Shown here in pieces: positions 52,091-64,000 of a stretch of DNA of 64,000 nucleotides (position 1 is its first letter; the number at the start of each line of letters is the position of its first letter). The notes under the pieces are model-generated. The model ran no database searches and was not told where the DNA came from. It saw only the letters and a program-made list of their open reading frames with translations. The stretch lies in NCBI RefSeq assembly GCF_046630445.1, contig NC_092339.1, forward strand, positions 57,814,001 to 57,878,000, given 5' to 3'. This DNA is from Rutidosis leptorrhynchoides. Taxonomy: Eukaryota; Streptophyta; Magnoliopsida; Asterales; Asteraceae. The translations under genes were made by a program, and so were the position numbers.

Positions 52091-53430
52091 ATCCTTTCAA
52101 GGACGAGTGTGGGTGCCTAAGATGGGGGATTATCGACGAGTGCTACTTGATGAAGCCCATAAGTCAAAGTATTCCATTCACCCGGGCGCGACGAAAATGT
52201 ATCTTGATTTGAGGAAAGAGTATTGGTGGTCCGGCATGAAACGTGATGTTGTTAAATATGTTGAATAATGCGTCACGTGTTTGCAAGATAAAGCAGAACA
52301 CCAAAAGCCGTATGGTACATTACAACCTTTAGAAATCCCGAAATGGAAATGGGAGCACATTACCATGGATTTCATCACAAAGTTACCAAAGACGGTGAGA
52401 ACCCAATTTGACTCGATTTGGGTAATAGTTGATCGATTGACGAAAAGTGCTTTGTTTCTTCCCATTCGGGAAGCGATATCGTCGGAGGCCTTGTCCAAGT
52501 TGTTTATCAAGGAAGTAATATCGAGACATGGGGTTCCTATATCTATTATTTCGGATCGAGATACCCGTTTTACCTCTCGGTTTTGGGAAAAGTTTCATGA
52601 AGATATGGGTACACAATTAAAATTGAGCACTGCGTATCATCCTCAAACGGACGGTCAAACCAAACGTACGAATCAAACATTGGAGGATATGTTACGGGCG
52701 TGTATTATTGATTTCGGTGGTAGTTGGGATGAGCACTTACCTTTGGTGGAATTCTCGTACAATAATAGTTATCATACTAGTATCGGGATGCCACCGTATG
52801 AGATGCTTTATGGGCGGAGGTGTCGAACTCCAATTTGTTGGGGTGAAGTGGGACAAAAGGAAATCGGGAGTACCAATTTGGTTTTAGAGACGAATAGCAA
52901 GATTGATATGATTCGAGCTCACTTGAAAAAGGTTCAAGATAGACAAAAGTCATATGCCGACAAACGTAGGCGAACGATTGAGTTCCAAGAAGGGGATATG
53001 GTAATGCTTAAGGTTTCACCATGGAAGGGTCTTATTCGGTTTCGAAAACGGGGAAAGTTAGCCCCTCGATTTATTGGCCCTTTTAAGATCTTGGATCGTG
53101 TGGGTGAGGTCGCGTATAGACTTGAGTTACCAGAAGAACTTGCGGGGATCCATAATACATTTCATGTTTCCCATCTCTGTAAGTGTCTTGCGGATTATTC
53201 ATCATGGGTGCCTTTAGATGAGATTGAGCTAAACAACAAGCTAGAGTATGTTGAGGAGCCGATTGCTATACTAGATGAAAAGGTTGAGGAATAAATAGGT
53301 GAGAACTTTCAAGGTTCAATGGCGTCGCCGAATAGGTTCCGAGTTTACGTGGGAACCCGAAGAGTTTGTCCTAGTGTATCTTCCTGCTTGTCATGCGGCT
53401 TGGATTGCGAGGTCGCAATCCTGTTCAAGT
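52091..53430 (+). pseudogene. Element C integrase region with C-terminal tail
   Basis: HHCC part near YWWSGMKRDVVKYV, DDE core ([48 protein letters not shown]), GPY/F region (SPWKGLIRFRKRGKLAPRFI) and a short FTWEPEEF-type chromodomain-like end. Fossil. Confidence 0.88.
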
Positions 53431-53440
53431 GGGGGAGAGT
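53430..53440 (+). other. Element C polypurine tract
   Basis: TGGGGGAGAGT abuts the 3' LTR start at 53441. Confidence 0.85.
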
Positions 53441-54711
53441 TGTAAGATCCTGCTTCCTAGGTGGTTGGGACGCCGTCCAGATGGGTTGGACGCCGTCCCA
53501 GTGTGAAGGACTGGACACCGTCCAGAGAGTTTGGACGCCGTCCAAATGTTCTGGCGGGCCAGCTGTTCTATTTTTAGATATTTTGAAGGGGTATTTTGGT
53601 AACTGCACTTGGGGAACGACTTTAAGGCCCTAGATCAGGTTGTGGGGCCTCATTTACTCCATTCCATCCACCATTATCCATTTCTACTTAAATTCTAGAG
53701 AGAGAGAGAGGAAGTTCTAGAGTGAGAGAGCTCCGATAAAGGAAGAAGAAGGTTGAATCGGGTTTTAGTGCAAGCTTTAAAGTTGTTCATCTAGTCTCTA
53801 GCTACGTGGTGATTGTGTTGGTAAGTCTTAACCTTGATTTTCTTACTATTAATTGTTTAAGGGTTAGGGTTTGGGTTAGTGATGTGTATAAAACTTATTT
53901 GTTAGTGATTTGGGGGTTTTTGGGTAAATTTGGGTCATGAAGACTCAAAGATGACTAACCTAGGGTTTTGGAAAAGTCAAAGTGCGTAAATGGGTCTTAA
54001 AGGCTTAGTAAATCACAGCACACTTGTAGTTAATATTAGCGGGTGTCATTTGGGTTATGGGTGACCCAAATAGGTGTGTTGACCTTGAAATGGGTCGAAT
54101 GGGTCTTGGGCAACCTAGGTTGTTAAATGAGTATGAAAACACACTAAACTTGTGATTATAAAGTGTATTAAGACCATAATGGGCTAGCGTTAGGGTTTTG
54201 GCGAAGTTGACCTAATCTTAGGGTTAAATGTGCAAATGGGTCGAAATTGCACCAAGGGTCAAAATGACGCTAGTTGGGTGAGTGAGTAGGTTGACCAATT
54301 CGATTGTGTGATTGATTATGTGCCTAATGTAATAGATATGTTACATTGAAGGTTTCAAGCTCGGTTAACTCTCACAAAGACTTTAAGGTGAGTGGAATAA
54401 TTATGCATACATGTATATGGCGTATTTATTTGTGAATGTTATGGTATGAACCACATGCCGGTAGTACCATAACATGTGTGTGACGGTTATTATGATGTGA
54501 ACCACGTGCCGGTAGCATCAAGTGTGAACCACGTGCCGGTAGGACTATAAAATGAGGCGTGAACCACGTGCCGGTAGCGCCAAAGTGTGAACCACGTGCC
54601 GGTAGCACTATAAAAGAGTGAGACTCAAATGCGTATGGTGTGAACCACGTACCGGTAGTACCATAGCGTTATGGTTAACCATATTATGTTGTTGAACGTT
54701 GGATAAGCATG

Positions 54712-54791
<80 letters not shown>

Positions 54792-55475
54792 TGTATTGAG
54801 TATATGCTAATGTGGTGTTGTGTTAGTGTACGAGTTGTTAGCATTATGAGTATGACGGCATGCTATTGAGTTATATTTTCGTAAAAGGTATTTGGTGGGT
54901 GCGATTGCAAGTAGATGGGTTATATATATGTATGTATAATTGTTGCACTCACTAAGCTTTAGCTTACCCTCTCGTTGTTTACCTTTTTAGGCTCCGGCGT
55001 GGACAAAGGCAAAGGTATTCGGTAGGATTAGTGGTCTCCCGCTTATTTTGATAGGGGATGCTTTTGGGTTAGCTTTTGGAAGTTCGGCCAAGATGTGGGT
55101 AGTTTAAACCCAAACACCATGCTCTAGGTGTCGTTTGGAATTTAAACTCTTGTGGTCGAAACTTGTATTTTGAACGAAATTCGTAAAACGGGACATTGTG
55201 GGCCCGGTGTTGTAAAACTTGTTTTGATGATGGAAATATCTTAATTTTACTTATTATAGCATGTTGTGAAAAGGTTTTCGTTTGAAAGTATCGGGAAGCG
55301 GGATTTTCGCTCGTGTAATTTGGAACCTGAGATCAGAACCTGACAGTTCATTGGGACGCCGTCCCAATTATTTGGACGCCGTCCAAGTCTTTAGTACTGG
55401 ACGCCATCCAGATGTACTGACCTAGAAATTGTTTTTTTAGGTGTGTTTTTGGTATAACGAGGTCGGGTCGTTACA
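53441..55475 (+). repeat. Element C 3' LTR (2035 bp)
   Basis: Same ends as the 5' LTR and uninterrupted. It carries G-box repeats (54448-54660), (TA)n (54713-54786) and GACGCCGTCC boxes near both ends. Confidence 0.93.
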
Positions 55476-55916
55476 TTTAGTATTTCCAGTAGACTTTGTT
55501 ATTCTGGACATGAAAGAAGATTCTCGAGTTCCTCTTATATTAGGAAGACCATTCTTAAACACGGCTAAAGCAATAATAGACGTGTTCGGTAAGAAACTGA
55601 CCCTAAGTATAGAGGATGAGAGTGTTACCTTTTCTGTTGATAGAGCCATGCAACAACCGCAATCTGCAGAGGATACATGTTATTATATTCAAACTATAGA
55701 TTCACATGCAGAATTGTTACAAGAATTTTCAGAATTACAAGGAACAGGAGAATGTTCTTTAGGAGAAGGAACTGAACCAATTGATGAAGCTGAAATGTTA
55801 ACCGCACTCATGGCTAATGATTACGAACCAACAACAGAAGAACTTCAAATGCTAAAAGAGGAAGACATATATCGATACAAATCATCGATAGAAGAACCAC
55901 CGATATTAGAGTTAAA
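55476..55916 (+). pseudogene. Element B protease region, part after element C
   Basis: It resumes after the second TTTAG with FPVDFVILDMKED and LILGRPFLNTAKAIIDVFG, Athila protease text, then an acidic linker ending EEPPILEL. Element E starts at 55917. Confidence 0.87.
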
Positions 55917-56079
55917 TGTGATGACCCGGAAATTTCCGACTAAATTTAAACTTAAATCTGTATATGTTTCCGACATGATAAGCAAAGTCTGTAATGTTGA
56001 GTCTCGAAAACTTTGAAATTTATATTCATGTAATCAATTACCCTTTGACCATGCCTGACGATTCACGAACAATTACCTG

Positions 56080-56174
<95 letters not shown>

Positions 56175-56621
56175 TATAATTAGACATATAATTTGAAATA
56201 TTATATTTTGTTGTTATTAAAAGTAATTATGTGAAAATTTAAGGATAAACTAGCAACTAGTTAATATAAATATGGAATATAACTTAAAAATAGTTTGTAA
56301 ACCGAAACTAGATGAAATGGTATGAATGTGATTATAAACGTATAAAGTGAATCACAATTTGCAAGTGTTACAATGATATTCAATATTCAGTATTTATGTT
56401 CTTGTTATTATTTTGCTATCAAGTAGCACGTCATATTCTCTCTTCCGTTCAAACAAAGGTTAGAGTCCAAAACTTAAAATGCAAAAGTCAAGTCTATAGT
56501 AACAATCTATTATCTATTTATTAATTAATTTAGAATATGATGCAAAAGTTAAAAGAAACGTCCATGTATCCATGAAAACAACATAAAGCTAGAATCTTTT
56601 ATCACATGAGAATTTTATGTG

Positions 56622-56684
<63 letters not shown>

Positions 56685-57041
56685 GATATGCATGATTAGA
56701 TATTATATTATCAGTAACCCACTTATTCTTTCTACCACTTCCTTTCCACTGTACACAATCACTATCATCCTTAAACATCACTGAACTACTTTATTACCTA
56801 CTACTAGTATGTTGTGCATATATACTTATAGAGATTCTTGTGGTAGATATAAAGCACCAATTAAAAACAGTATGGACTCCTGTTCATTTCTGCTTTTGAT
56901 CGAATACCAATCTCAACTAACCCATCTTATTATTTGATTCTTATCCCTATTAATCAATCATTTCCACGTATACATTTAATTGAGATATTTTATATAGATG
57001 CATGCATTAGTTTACTTTTATTGATTTCTTTTGAAGATTTA

Positions 57042-57124
<83 letters not shown>

Positions 57125-58259
57125 TATGCATCAATATACAAAAACAGATAAATGAATTTATTAGTTGATCTCCTTCATCCTCCAACATTACCCTAAACCA
57201 CACTCTAATCCTCGTGTAACCGAAACATATACATATTCATACTTTTTCCGTTCATGTTCGATTACCAACCAAAACACTCATGTAACTTGCTAATGTTTTA
57301 CTTCTGCTTCTACATCGATCGCCAACAACATCAACTACAACCATCATCAAATCACCACCATCATCCTACACCTCTTCTTGTTACAATTACAAACCCACAA
57401 CTTCGAAAATGTATACCATCATCAGACACCATCACCGGTTACTACCAAGTTCGATTCAACACAACACCGCCCCTACAACCTTAATATTCACTGCAATTAC
57501 AGCTAAGGTATTGCTACTACTAAACTACTTCTATGTCTGTTTATAATCACGATTCACAGAACCCAACATCAAACGAACATGCCTCCTGTTGATGCTGTAT
57601 CTCTCGAGACAAAACGACCCTACTTGATCACGGTTTCATTCTTTTTCAATGCTACTATAAACGTTTTTTTTTTCTTCTGTTTCTGCTGAACCAAAGCCCA
57701 ACAACGAACACCTCACTTCTGTTTTGTGTTTTCCTATCTCCTGTCATAGCTGCTGCGTATGTTTTACTTTTACTTTTGAAACCGTGACAATAATTAAAAT
57801 AATAAACAATATGATAATTATAGATGATGATGTTTAATGTGAAGTATAAAGTAATGAGCTGTAAAGAAGAAAAGATGTGTTGTTGTTTCTATTACCAGAA
57901 GAAAACCCCACTTGACACAAGGTGTTGATTTTTGAAATTGCTCGATACTCCTATTAGGCAAATAAAGCAAGGAAACTAATATTGTTTTTATTCATGATCA
58001 AACGAAAAGGAGATAGGGACATGATGATGATTGAGGATACCTGTTATGTTTGGAACCACGATTTTTTTTCTGTCGGTAACAATACCCAGCACCGAAACCC
58101 TATTTGATGGAACTTGGGCCACCACAAATTCTTTTTCTATTTAGGCCGTGTTTATTATTATGTTGGGCTGCTGCACCAGTTTCCTGTTTCCTTATTGCCG
58201 AAGCCCACTTCCCACCTCATTGGGCCGAAATAATGAGCTAGGTTATAGTAATGACTTTA

Positions 58260-58790
58260 ATGATCTTGATGATGTTGCGAGCATGGTTATGATGAGGTGT
58301 TGACGAGGGAAATAACATTGATACAAGATAATTAGATTATGATGCGTATGATCTTATGTTGATAATGATTATGATTAGATTATGATATAGATATAGGAGG
58401 ATGATAAAATCGATTATGATGATATTTAGGTTATGATCATGATAATTATTATGATAATGATAATTTCATAATGGGAAAGATGTCAAAAGATGATTATGAT
58501 ATTGGTTAGATGATTATGATGATACATGAAATTTCACGATAAAAAGAATGATGGATACATAATCTTATGATGTTATGATGAAGATGATACGTAGATAATT
58601 ATGGTAACGGGTTAGGAAATGGAGATAATAATGATTCATGATCGATAATAATAATATTGGTCACGATGATGATGATATTAAGAACATAAAATGATGATGA
58701 CGATTTCATAGGAACTATGAAGACGAAGGGAGCAGATTCATTAAAGTTTAAATGAATTAGGATAGTGGTTAAATCAGAAATGAAACGATG
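58260..58790. repeat. GAT/ATGATG-rich imperfect repeat in element E LTR
   Basis: Dense, imperfect GATTATGATGAT-type repeats, one strand purine/T-biased. Non-coding. Confidence 0.65.
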
Positions 58791-58912
58791 ATGGAATGTT
58801 TAGGATGTTATTAGGTTAGCGGGACTTCGCGGGTTCGAATCCGAACTTGGGCATTCTTGTTAATTTTAAAGGCTACTTCTTGTGAGGTAGTTTTCTTATC
58901 ATTATCATTAAT

Positions 58913-59049
<137 letters not shown>

Positions 59050-59591
59050 CATTACTATCAATATTATAACTATTATTATCATTAATATTATTTTGTTATT
59101 AACATTAATTATTACCAAGTATTATTATTAAGCATTATTAATATTAAGAGTTATTATCAAAACTATAATTTTTATTATAAAAACAATACAACTTTTTATT
59201 TTAATATCATTATTGTTAAAATTATCATTTTTACTAAGAATATATTTTTTATTAAAAATAACATTATTAATTAAACTATCATTTTTATTTATTATTTTGG
59301 AATTGACATTATTGATATCATTATTATTAACATTATATAGAGATTACAAATTTTTTAATTACGAGTATTAATATTATTTTACCAACTAACAATTAGTACA
59401 TAACACTAAATTTAAAACATATAACATATAAGTTATTAGAATAACAAGTATATCACTAATAATATAAATTCGTTCGATTACCATATTATGTGTTAATATA
59501 AATATATGAATGATATAGGTTCGTGAATCCAAGGCCAACCCTATATTTGTTCAATGACGTCATATGTATTTTTACTACAAAATACAATATG

Positions 59592-59870
59592 GTGAGTTCA
59601 TTTGATCCCTCTTTACTCATTACATTTTTGGGCTGAGAATACATGCAAATGCTTTATTAACTGTTTTACAATATTTATATGTGTGAGTTCATTTGCTCCC
59701 TTTTACTCTTTACATTTTTGGGCTGAGAATACATGCAAATACTTTATTAACTGTTTTACAATATTTATATGCGTGAGTTCATTTGATTCCCTTTTACTCT
59801 TTACATTTTTGGGACAAAGAATACATGCGCTACTTTTACAACTGCTTTTGAAATATATTTTGAACTGCGA
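59592..59870 (+). repeat. About 91-bp tandem repeat, three copies
   Basis: Copies start with GTGAGTTCATTTG at 59592, 59683 and 59773; the last is diverged. The unit includes ACATTTTTGGGCTGAGAATA, which has a single relative in the other LTRs (TTTTTGGGATGAGAATAC near 26600). Confidence 0.85.
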
Positions 59871-59966
59871 ATACATGAAATGCTTTTATAAATGTTTGAC
59901 GAGATAGACACAAGCAAAACATTCCTCGTATGAATTATTATGCAGACAGAAGTTCTGCGGATTATT

Positions 59967-60059
59967 ATTGAATTATGTGGACATGATAATTGCCACCGTT
60001 GAATTATGTGGACATGATAATTGCCACCATTGAATTATGTGGACATGATAATTGCCACC
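59967..60059 (+). repeat. 31-bp tandem repeat, three copies
   Basis: Three nearly identical 31-bp units built on GAATTATGTGGACATGATAA, directly adjacent. Confidence 0.9.
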
Positions 60060-60488
60060 AATTGATATGAATGTTATGTATCGAGAGAATGATTTTATAC
60101 ACAGGTTATGTGTATGTTATTTTTGTGCACGAGATATGTGTACGGTTACTAAGATTTATGAAGGATGATTTCGTACACGAGAAAGGTGTACTGTATTTAA
60201 AAGATATCGCATGTACATTACAGGTGGGTGTAGGATTCGGGCCCATTTGTATCATGCAGGATTTAAATCTTGTGGTCTATCAAAATGATGAATTTTATTG
60301 TTTTATGATAAACTTATGAACTCACCAACCTTTTGGTTGACACTTGAAAGCATGTTTATTCTCAGGTATGAAAGAAGTCTTCCGCTGTGCATTTGCTCAT
60401 TTTAAAGACATTATTTGGAGTCGATCACCGAAATGGGACCTGATGTTGGTGACTTCGTCAAGATAGATTAGGACGGGGTCATGACATG

Positions 60489-60500
60489 TGGTATCAGAGC
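60489..60500 (+). other. Element E primer-binding site (initiator-Met type)
   Basis: TGGTATCAGAGC two bases after the LTR end. Confidence 0.85.
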
Positions 60501-60918
60501 GGTGGTCTTAGTGAACCAGGTCTTGCATTAGTGTGTCTAACTGATAGTCGTTAGGATGCATTAGTAAGTCTGGACTTCGACTGTGTCTGCATGTCAAAAG
60601 TTTTGCTTATCATTTTTGTCGGAAATCATCTGTTCATCATCCTTCGGAAATTATCTGCTTATCATTCTTAGTCTAAACACATCTTACTGCAATGATTGCA
60701 TGAATAGTGTATAGACAAAATTTATATCTTAGCGTATCTGCTAATTCATATCTTAGCATATCTGCTACTGTAGACTTTGCCTGACAACTTCCGTAGATTC
60801 TTCCGTAACTTATGGGATTTTAGTATTATATATGCATATGTAAATTATGTATTGCAGGGTACTAATCTACATCCTATAATCTATTTCTTATCAAAAATCC
60901 TTCATCTGATCATATGAG

Positions 60919-61068
60919 ATGAATCCCTCAACCAGTTCGAGTCCCTTAGATTACGATAGCTATTCCAACAGTTATTCCGACAGCTATTCCGATATAGATT
61001 TCCACTCGAACTCCGAAAGCAGTGTAACCGAAATGGAGCAACCAATCAGCCATCCCCAAATCATCTGA
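60919..61068 (+). pseudogene. Element E small Ser/Asp-rich ORF upstream of gag position
   Basis: A 49-codon ORF starting MNPSTSSSPLDYDSYSNSYS, acidic and repetitive (NSYSDSYSD). It is followed by further retroelement-like text with a helical stretch ELHARVINLENMVQNL. It occupies the same place as the acidic ORF of element F. Function unknown. Confidence 0.45.
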
Positions 61069-61516
61069 TTGGGTTCGTAGTCGACTTAATCAATGGAGAC
61101 GCGAAGAAAGCATCTTTTCCATCAACTAAATTCACCTCTAGACGAATAACCCGAAGCACTTATCGGTGAATCAATCCGAAACACCATCTTCACCCTCATT
61201 TCCAGAGTAGCTCGACATGATTATATTCTATCCACAATTTGAAACCTTATTCATCTGCTCGTTCCGACCGACAATTATCCCGGAGTAATACAAGAAGTCA
61301 ACGAACTTCACGCTCGAGTAATCAATTTGGAGAATATGGTGCAAAATCTAACAGCTTCAGCAACATCACCGGCACCAACAGTACCATCAGTAACAGCACC
61401 AGTACTATTAACGATCCATGCCTCGACATCTCATTCTGTATGTCGAGTATAATTATCGTTCTACGAATCGTTCTACGAATCGTTCTACATCATTTATCTT
61501 CGTTCGACATGGCGAT

Positions 61517-61548
61517 TATATAATCTCTAATGTTTTAGAGATTATATA
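61517..61548. repeat. Perfect 14-bp hairpin in element E
   Basis: TATATAATCTCTAA, loop TGTT, TTAGAGATTATATA. It could act as an RNA stem or a terminator-like signal, or be a small foldback remnant. Confidence 0.7.
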
Positions 61549-61700
61549 TTCTTATTCTAAACGGTAAATCAAATGAGTCTAATATCATATTGATTCATTA
61601 AATCCATGATTACATCTGAAGAAAATATATATGTATATATGTTTTCATAAAGATTGTAATTAAAAATCTTTTTATACAAACTGTTAATGAGGAAAATATT

Positions 61701-61721
61701 TTAACGGGTAGGTAATACCCG
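61701..61721 (+). other. PPT-like motif in element E
   Basis: TTAACGGGTAGGTAATACCCG matches the motif at 18216-18237 and 13482-13496 of element F. It lies downstream of the small ORF. Confidence 0.5.
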
Positions 61722-61999
61722 AGGAATATTTAAGATTCACATTAATAAGTTACACTGTACATTCTTCAAAGCTGATTCAACAGTCGTTTACTATCCTACT
61801 TACATCCACCGATATGCAAATCTGTTCACCACATAATAACCATTTTCATCCAATTTCATATTTGGATTTTGATTTATCAGAATCCAACAAGTGGCATAGT
61901 GAAGAAAATATTTGACAAAATAAAATTTGTTAGAAATAAACAAATTAATTATGAGAAATTTTGTTAAGAATCCACGCTAACTGTTCCTAGCTAATTGTT

Positions 62000-62420
62000 C
62001 CTAGCTAACTGATTACATTTTATTTATCGCAATTTAATTATCGCAAATTACATTCTCGCAATTTTATTTATCGTCATTTAATTTCTGTTATTTATTTTAC
62101 GCACTTTATTTATTGTCATTTAAATACTGTTATTTACGCATTTTAAATATCGGGACATGTATACAAGGTTTTGACATATCATATCGACGCATCTATATAT
62201 ATTATTTGGAATAACCGTAGACACTCTATATGCAGTAATGATAGAGTTAGCTATACATGGTTGAGGTTGATTCTATAATAATATATGTACTTTGAGTTGT
62301 GATCGAGTCTGAGACGTATACGGGTCACGATACGTATTAATTAATTCGGATATTATATATTAAGCTATATATGAATTATCGGACTGTTAATTGTGGACTA
62401 TCAACTGTGAACTGCCGACA
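62000..62420 (+). repeat. LTR-like mosaic inside element E interior
   Basis: 62000-62150 has TTATCGCAATTTAATTATCG-type text like the Athila LTRs (compare 40520-40620). 62150-62420 matches about 26160-26400 of the solo LTR (ACACTCTATATG, GTTAGCTATACA, GGTTGAGGTTGATTC). No LTR ends are present. Confidence 0.6.
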
Positions 62421-64000
62421 TTGGACAATTAAAATGAATTAAAATATTGATTATAACATATGAAACTAAACATTTCTTCAAGTTTGCCACTTGATTTCAT
62501 CTTACACCTCATTTGTATCTCGATGATTACAAACTGCGTTCAAATCCTTCATAAATTCTTGAAAACGCCTCAATCTAGAGGATGAACCAACCACAAATCA
62601 TCTACGGAAGAAAAGATTGATGCATATAGCTATTCACCTGAGAAACACTCGGCAACTGAGTAAACATTTAAAACGTAGCTATGCTAATTTATTAGTGTTA
62701 TTATTATCCAAAATAACTTTGCAATCCCTTTTCAAATTAACAAAATTTGTCACAGCTCTAGCAAGTCAAATTCGACTTTTCAGACAGACTAGCCTTACTA
62801 TAACCTCGATATATATGCGTACTCTTTTATTGTTACCGGGGAACCTTTTATATTCCACCATGTTACCAGCAGACGTACCAGCAACCTCGTTGCTCTTTGG
62901 CTTAAATCTCTCCGACAAATCACTATATTTATCTATTGAAGTCTCATCATGTACTCATCCGCATCTTGTAACAAGAATTGCCATACCAATTACCGGGAAT
63001 CAGCAAATCTGTATTGTGAGTCTCGCAACGTTTCCACATCAACAGTTATATGTATCCATATAACATTTACCTCTTAGAACTATGATCTTCCATTCTAAAA
63101 TTCTGAAAAGCACCCATTCTGCGAATTAATAATCTGAATTTTGAAAAGTTGAATGAAGCAACAAAAACTATAAACGACCTCAACAGCCAAGAGTTGATGA
63201 TAAAGAATTGTATGTTGGCAAAGCTCAGAAAAAGTTTGAAACCGAAAAACTGATTGAGTAAACTACGAGGGAGTCTCTGAACAAATCACAAGGACTAAAC
63301 TTGTACACTGAGAATCCTGATGATTCTATTTCTGATGAATTCTTTAGCGAATACCTTGCTTCTGACTCCAAATTCTTGCGGACGAATTTTCTTCATCAAC
63401 CTTCGATCTTAGAAATTCCAAAATATCATCATAAATATCTTCAATATTTCTGAGGATATTTTCATAAATATTCTTGTCCGAAATTATTTATCTCTTCGTG
63501 CTATCTATATTACATCATAAAGGAAACTGTCTAGTTTCTATATTCTGTAAACTTTCGAATTTAAAATATGAATGTTATTAAAGTAGTGTTGGGAACTGAA
63601 GTATGAGTTAGTATAATATAATGACACTTGATCAACGTGATTATATTACAGTAAGTCATGCTAAGTTTCTAACGAAACATGATGATTCACAGACCATAAC
63701 ATCATCATGTGCCATGTTACACGACTCTTACATTCTATCTAATATATAAACATATCAAGAACATAATTTCTTGATAGTTCTATCTTTTTCCGTAAATTCC
63801 AGTAATTTAACAAATCAAATTGTGCTATTACCTTTCTTTTCTGCTTAATATATTATGACCATTCGAAACTTCATACCTACGAATTCTGGACCATTATTCG
63901 CTTGACTTAAAGTCGGGAAGAGAAAACTAAAGCATGGAGCTCTGAAATATAAAGGAGGATATAAAGCCCGATAACAACACATAAATTACAAACCGTGTAT
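62421..64000 (+). other. Element E interior, no recognised gene
   Basis: AT-rich. An open stretch at 62617-63063 has no recognised motif. The rest looks like the long non-coding interior of a retroelement, but I cannot identify it further. Confidence 0.45.

Noticed and set aside
57254-57484. His/Pro/Thr-rich open frame
   Set aside because: Lies within the LTR of element E and is low-complexity; no support as a gene.
59602-59907. 101-codon open frame with internal repeats
   Set aside because: It is a by-product of the 91-bp tandem repeat, whose length is close to a multiple of three.
59967-60059. Short direct repeats resembling a CRISPR array
   Set aside because: The units are adjacent without unique spacers, inside a plant LTR; a simple tandem repeat.
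62617-63063. 148-codon open frame
   Set aside because: No recognised motif or gene context; lies in AT-rich retroelement interior. Possible by chance.

Overview
This is a plant nuclear window. It holds one intact-looking host gene with introns, surrounded by nested retrotransposons. The host gene (about 30541-37761, + strand, 13 coding exons, 877 residues by my splice model) is a CAMTA calmodulin-binding transcription activator of the Arabidopsis CAMTA5/6 type. Introns, Ty3/gypsy and plant L1 elements, long (TA)n tracts and a MITE point to a eudicot. The retroelement sequences most resemble those I know from Asteraceae, but that assignment is from memory and is an inference.

Left flank (1-30140): an L1-type LINE (LINE-1) is cut into pieces by later insertions. 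Its segments are 5740-10008, 23569-24137 and 27399-27651. An Athila-like element on the minus strand (element A, LTR 3758-5739, gag-protease 139-2439) cuts its 5' part and runs off the left edge. Element A is itself cut by an LTR of another family at 1-138. A Ty3/gypsy chromovirus of Tekay-like type on the minus strand (element F, 10009-23568, TSD AGGAA) and a solo LTR of a related family (24138-27398, TSD GCGGC) cut its 3' part. Next come a foldback MITE (27813-28058) and a 5'-truncated second LINE of the same family (LINE-2, 28101-30140). LINE-2 has a 9-bp target duplication and ends 400 bp before the CAMTA start codon.

Right flank (about 38080-64000): a gag fragment (element D) is cut at 39091 by an Athila-like element B (+ strand). 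B is in turn cut at 44531-55475 by a complete-layout Ty3/gypsy element C (TSD TTTAG), and at 55917 by element E. E has a 4.57-kb LTR (55917-60486) and runs off the right edge. C's 5' LTR carries a solo Athila-type LTR (46278-48203, TSD AAACT). The order of events is therefore D, then B, then C, then a fresh Athila-type insertion. All the LTR elements are treated as fossils.

The most unusual content is in element F. Between its primer-binding site and gag it carries an acidic, Glu/Pro-repeat ORF region and an F-box-like coding block resembling the host At2g35280-type family. These are followed by a second copy of the motif that abuts its 3' LTR. Element E shows a comparable layout: a small acidic/Ser-rich ORF followed by the same motif. 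This suggests a lineage that carries a host-derived or accessory module upstream of gag. Other points are G-box (CACGTG) arrays and GACGCCGTCC arrays in the LTRs of C, 16-bp palindromes in Athila LTRs, and tandem repeats in the LTR of E. No rRNA, intact tRNA, CRISPR or prokaryotic feature was seen.
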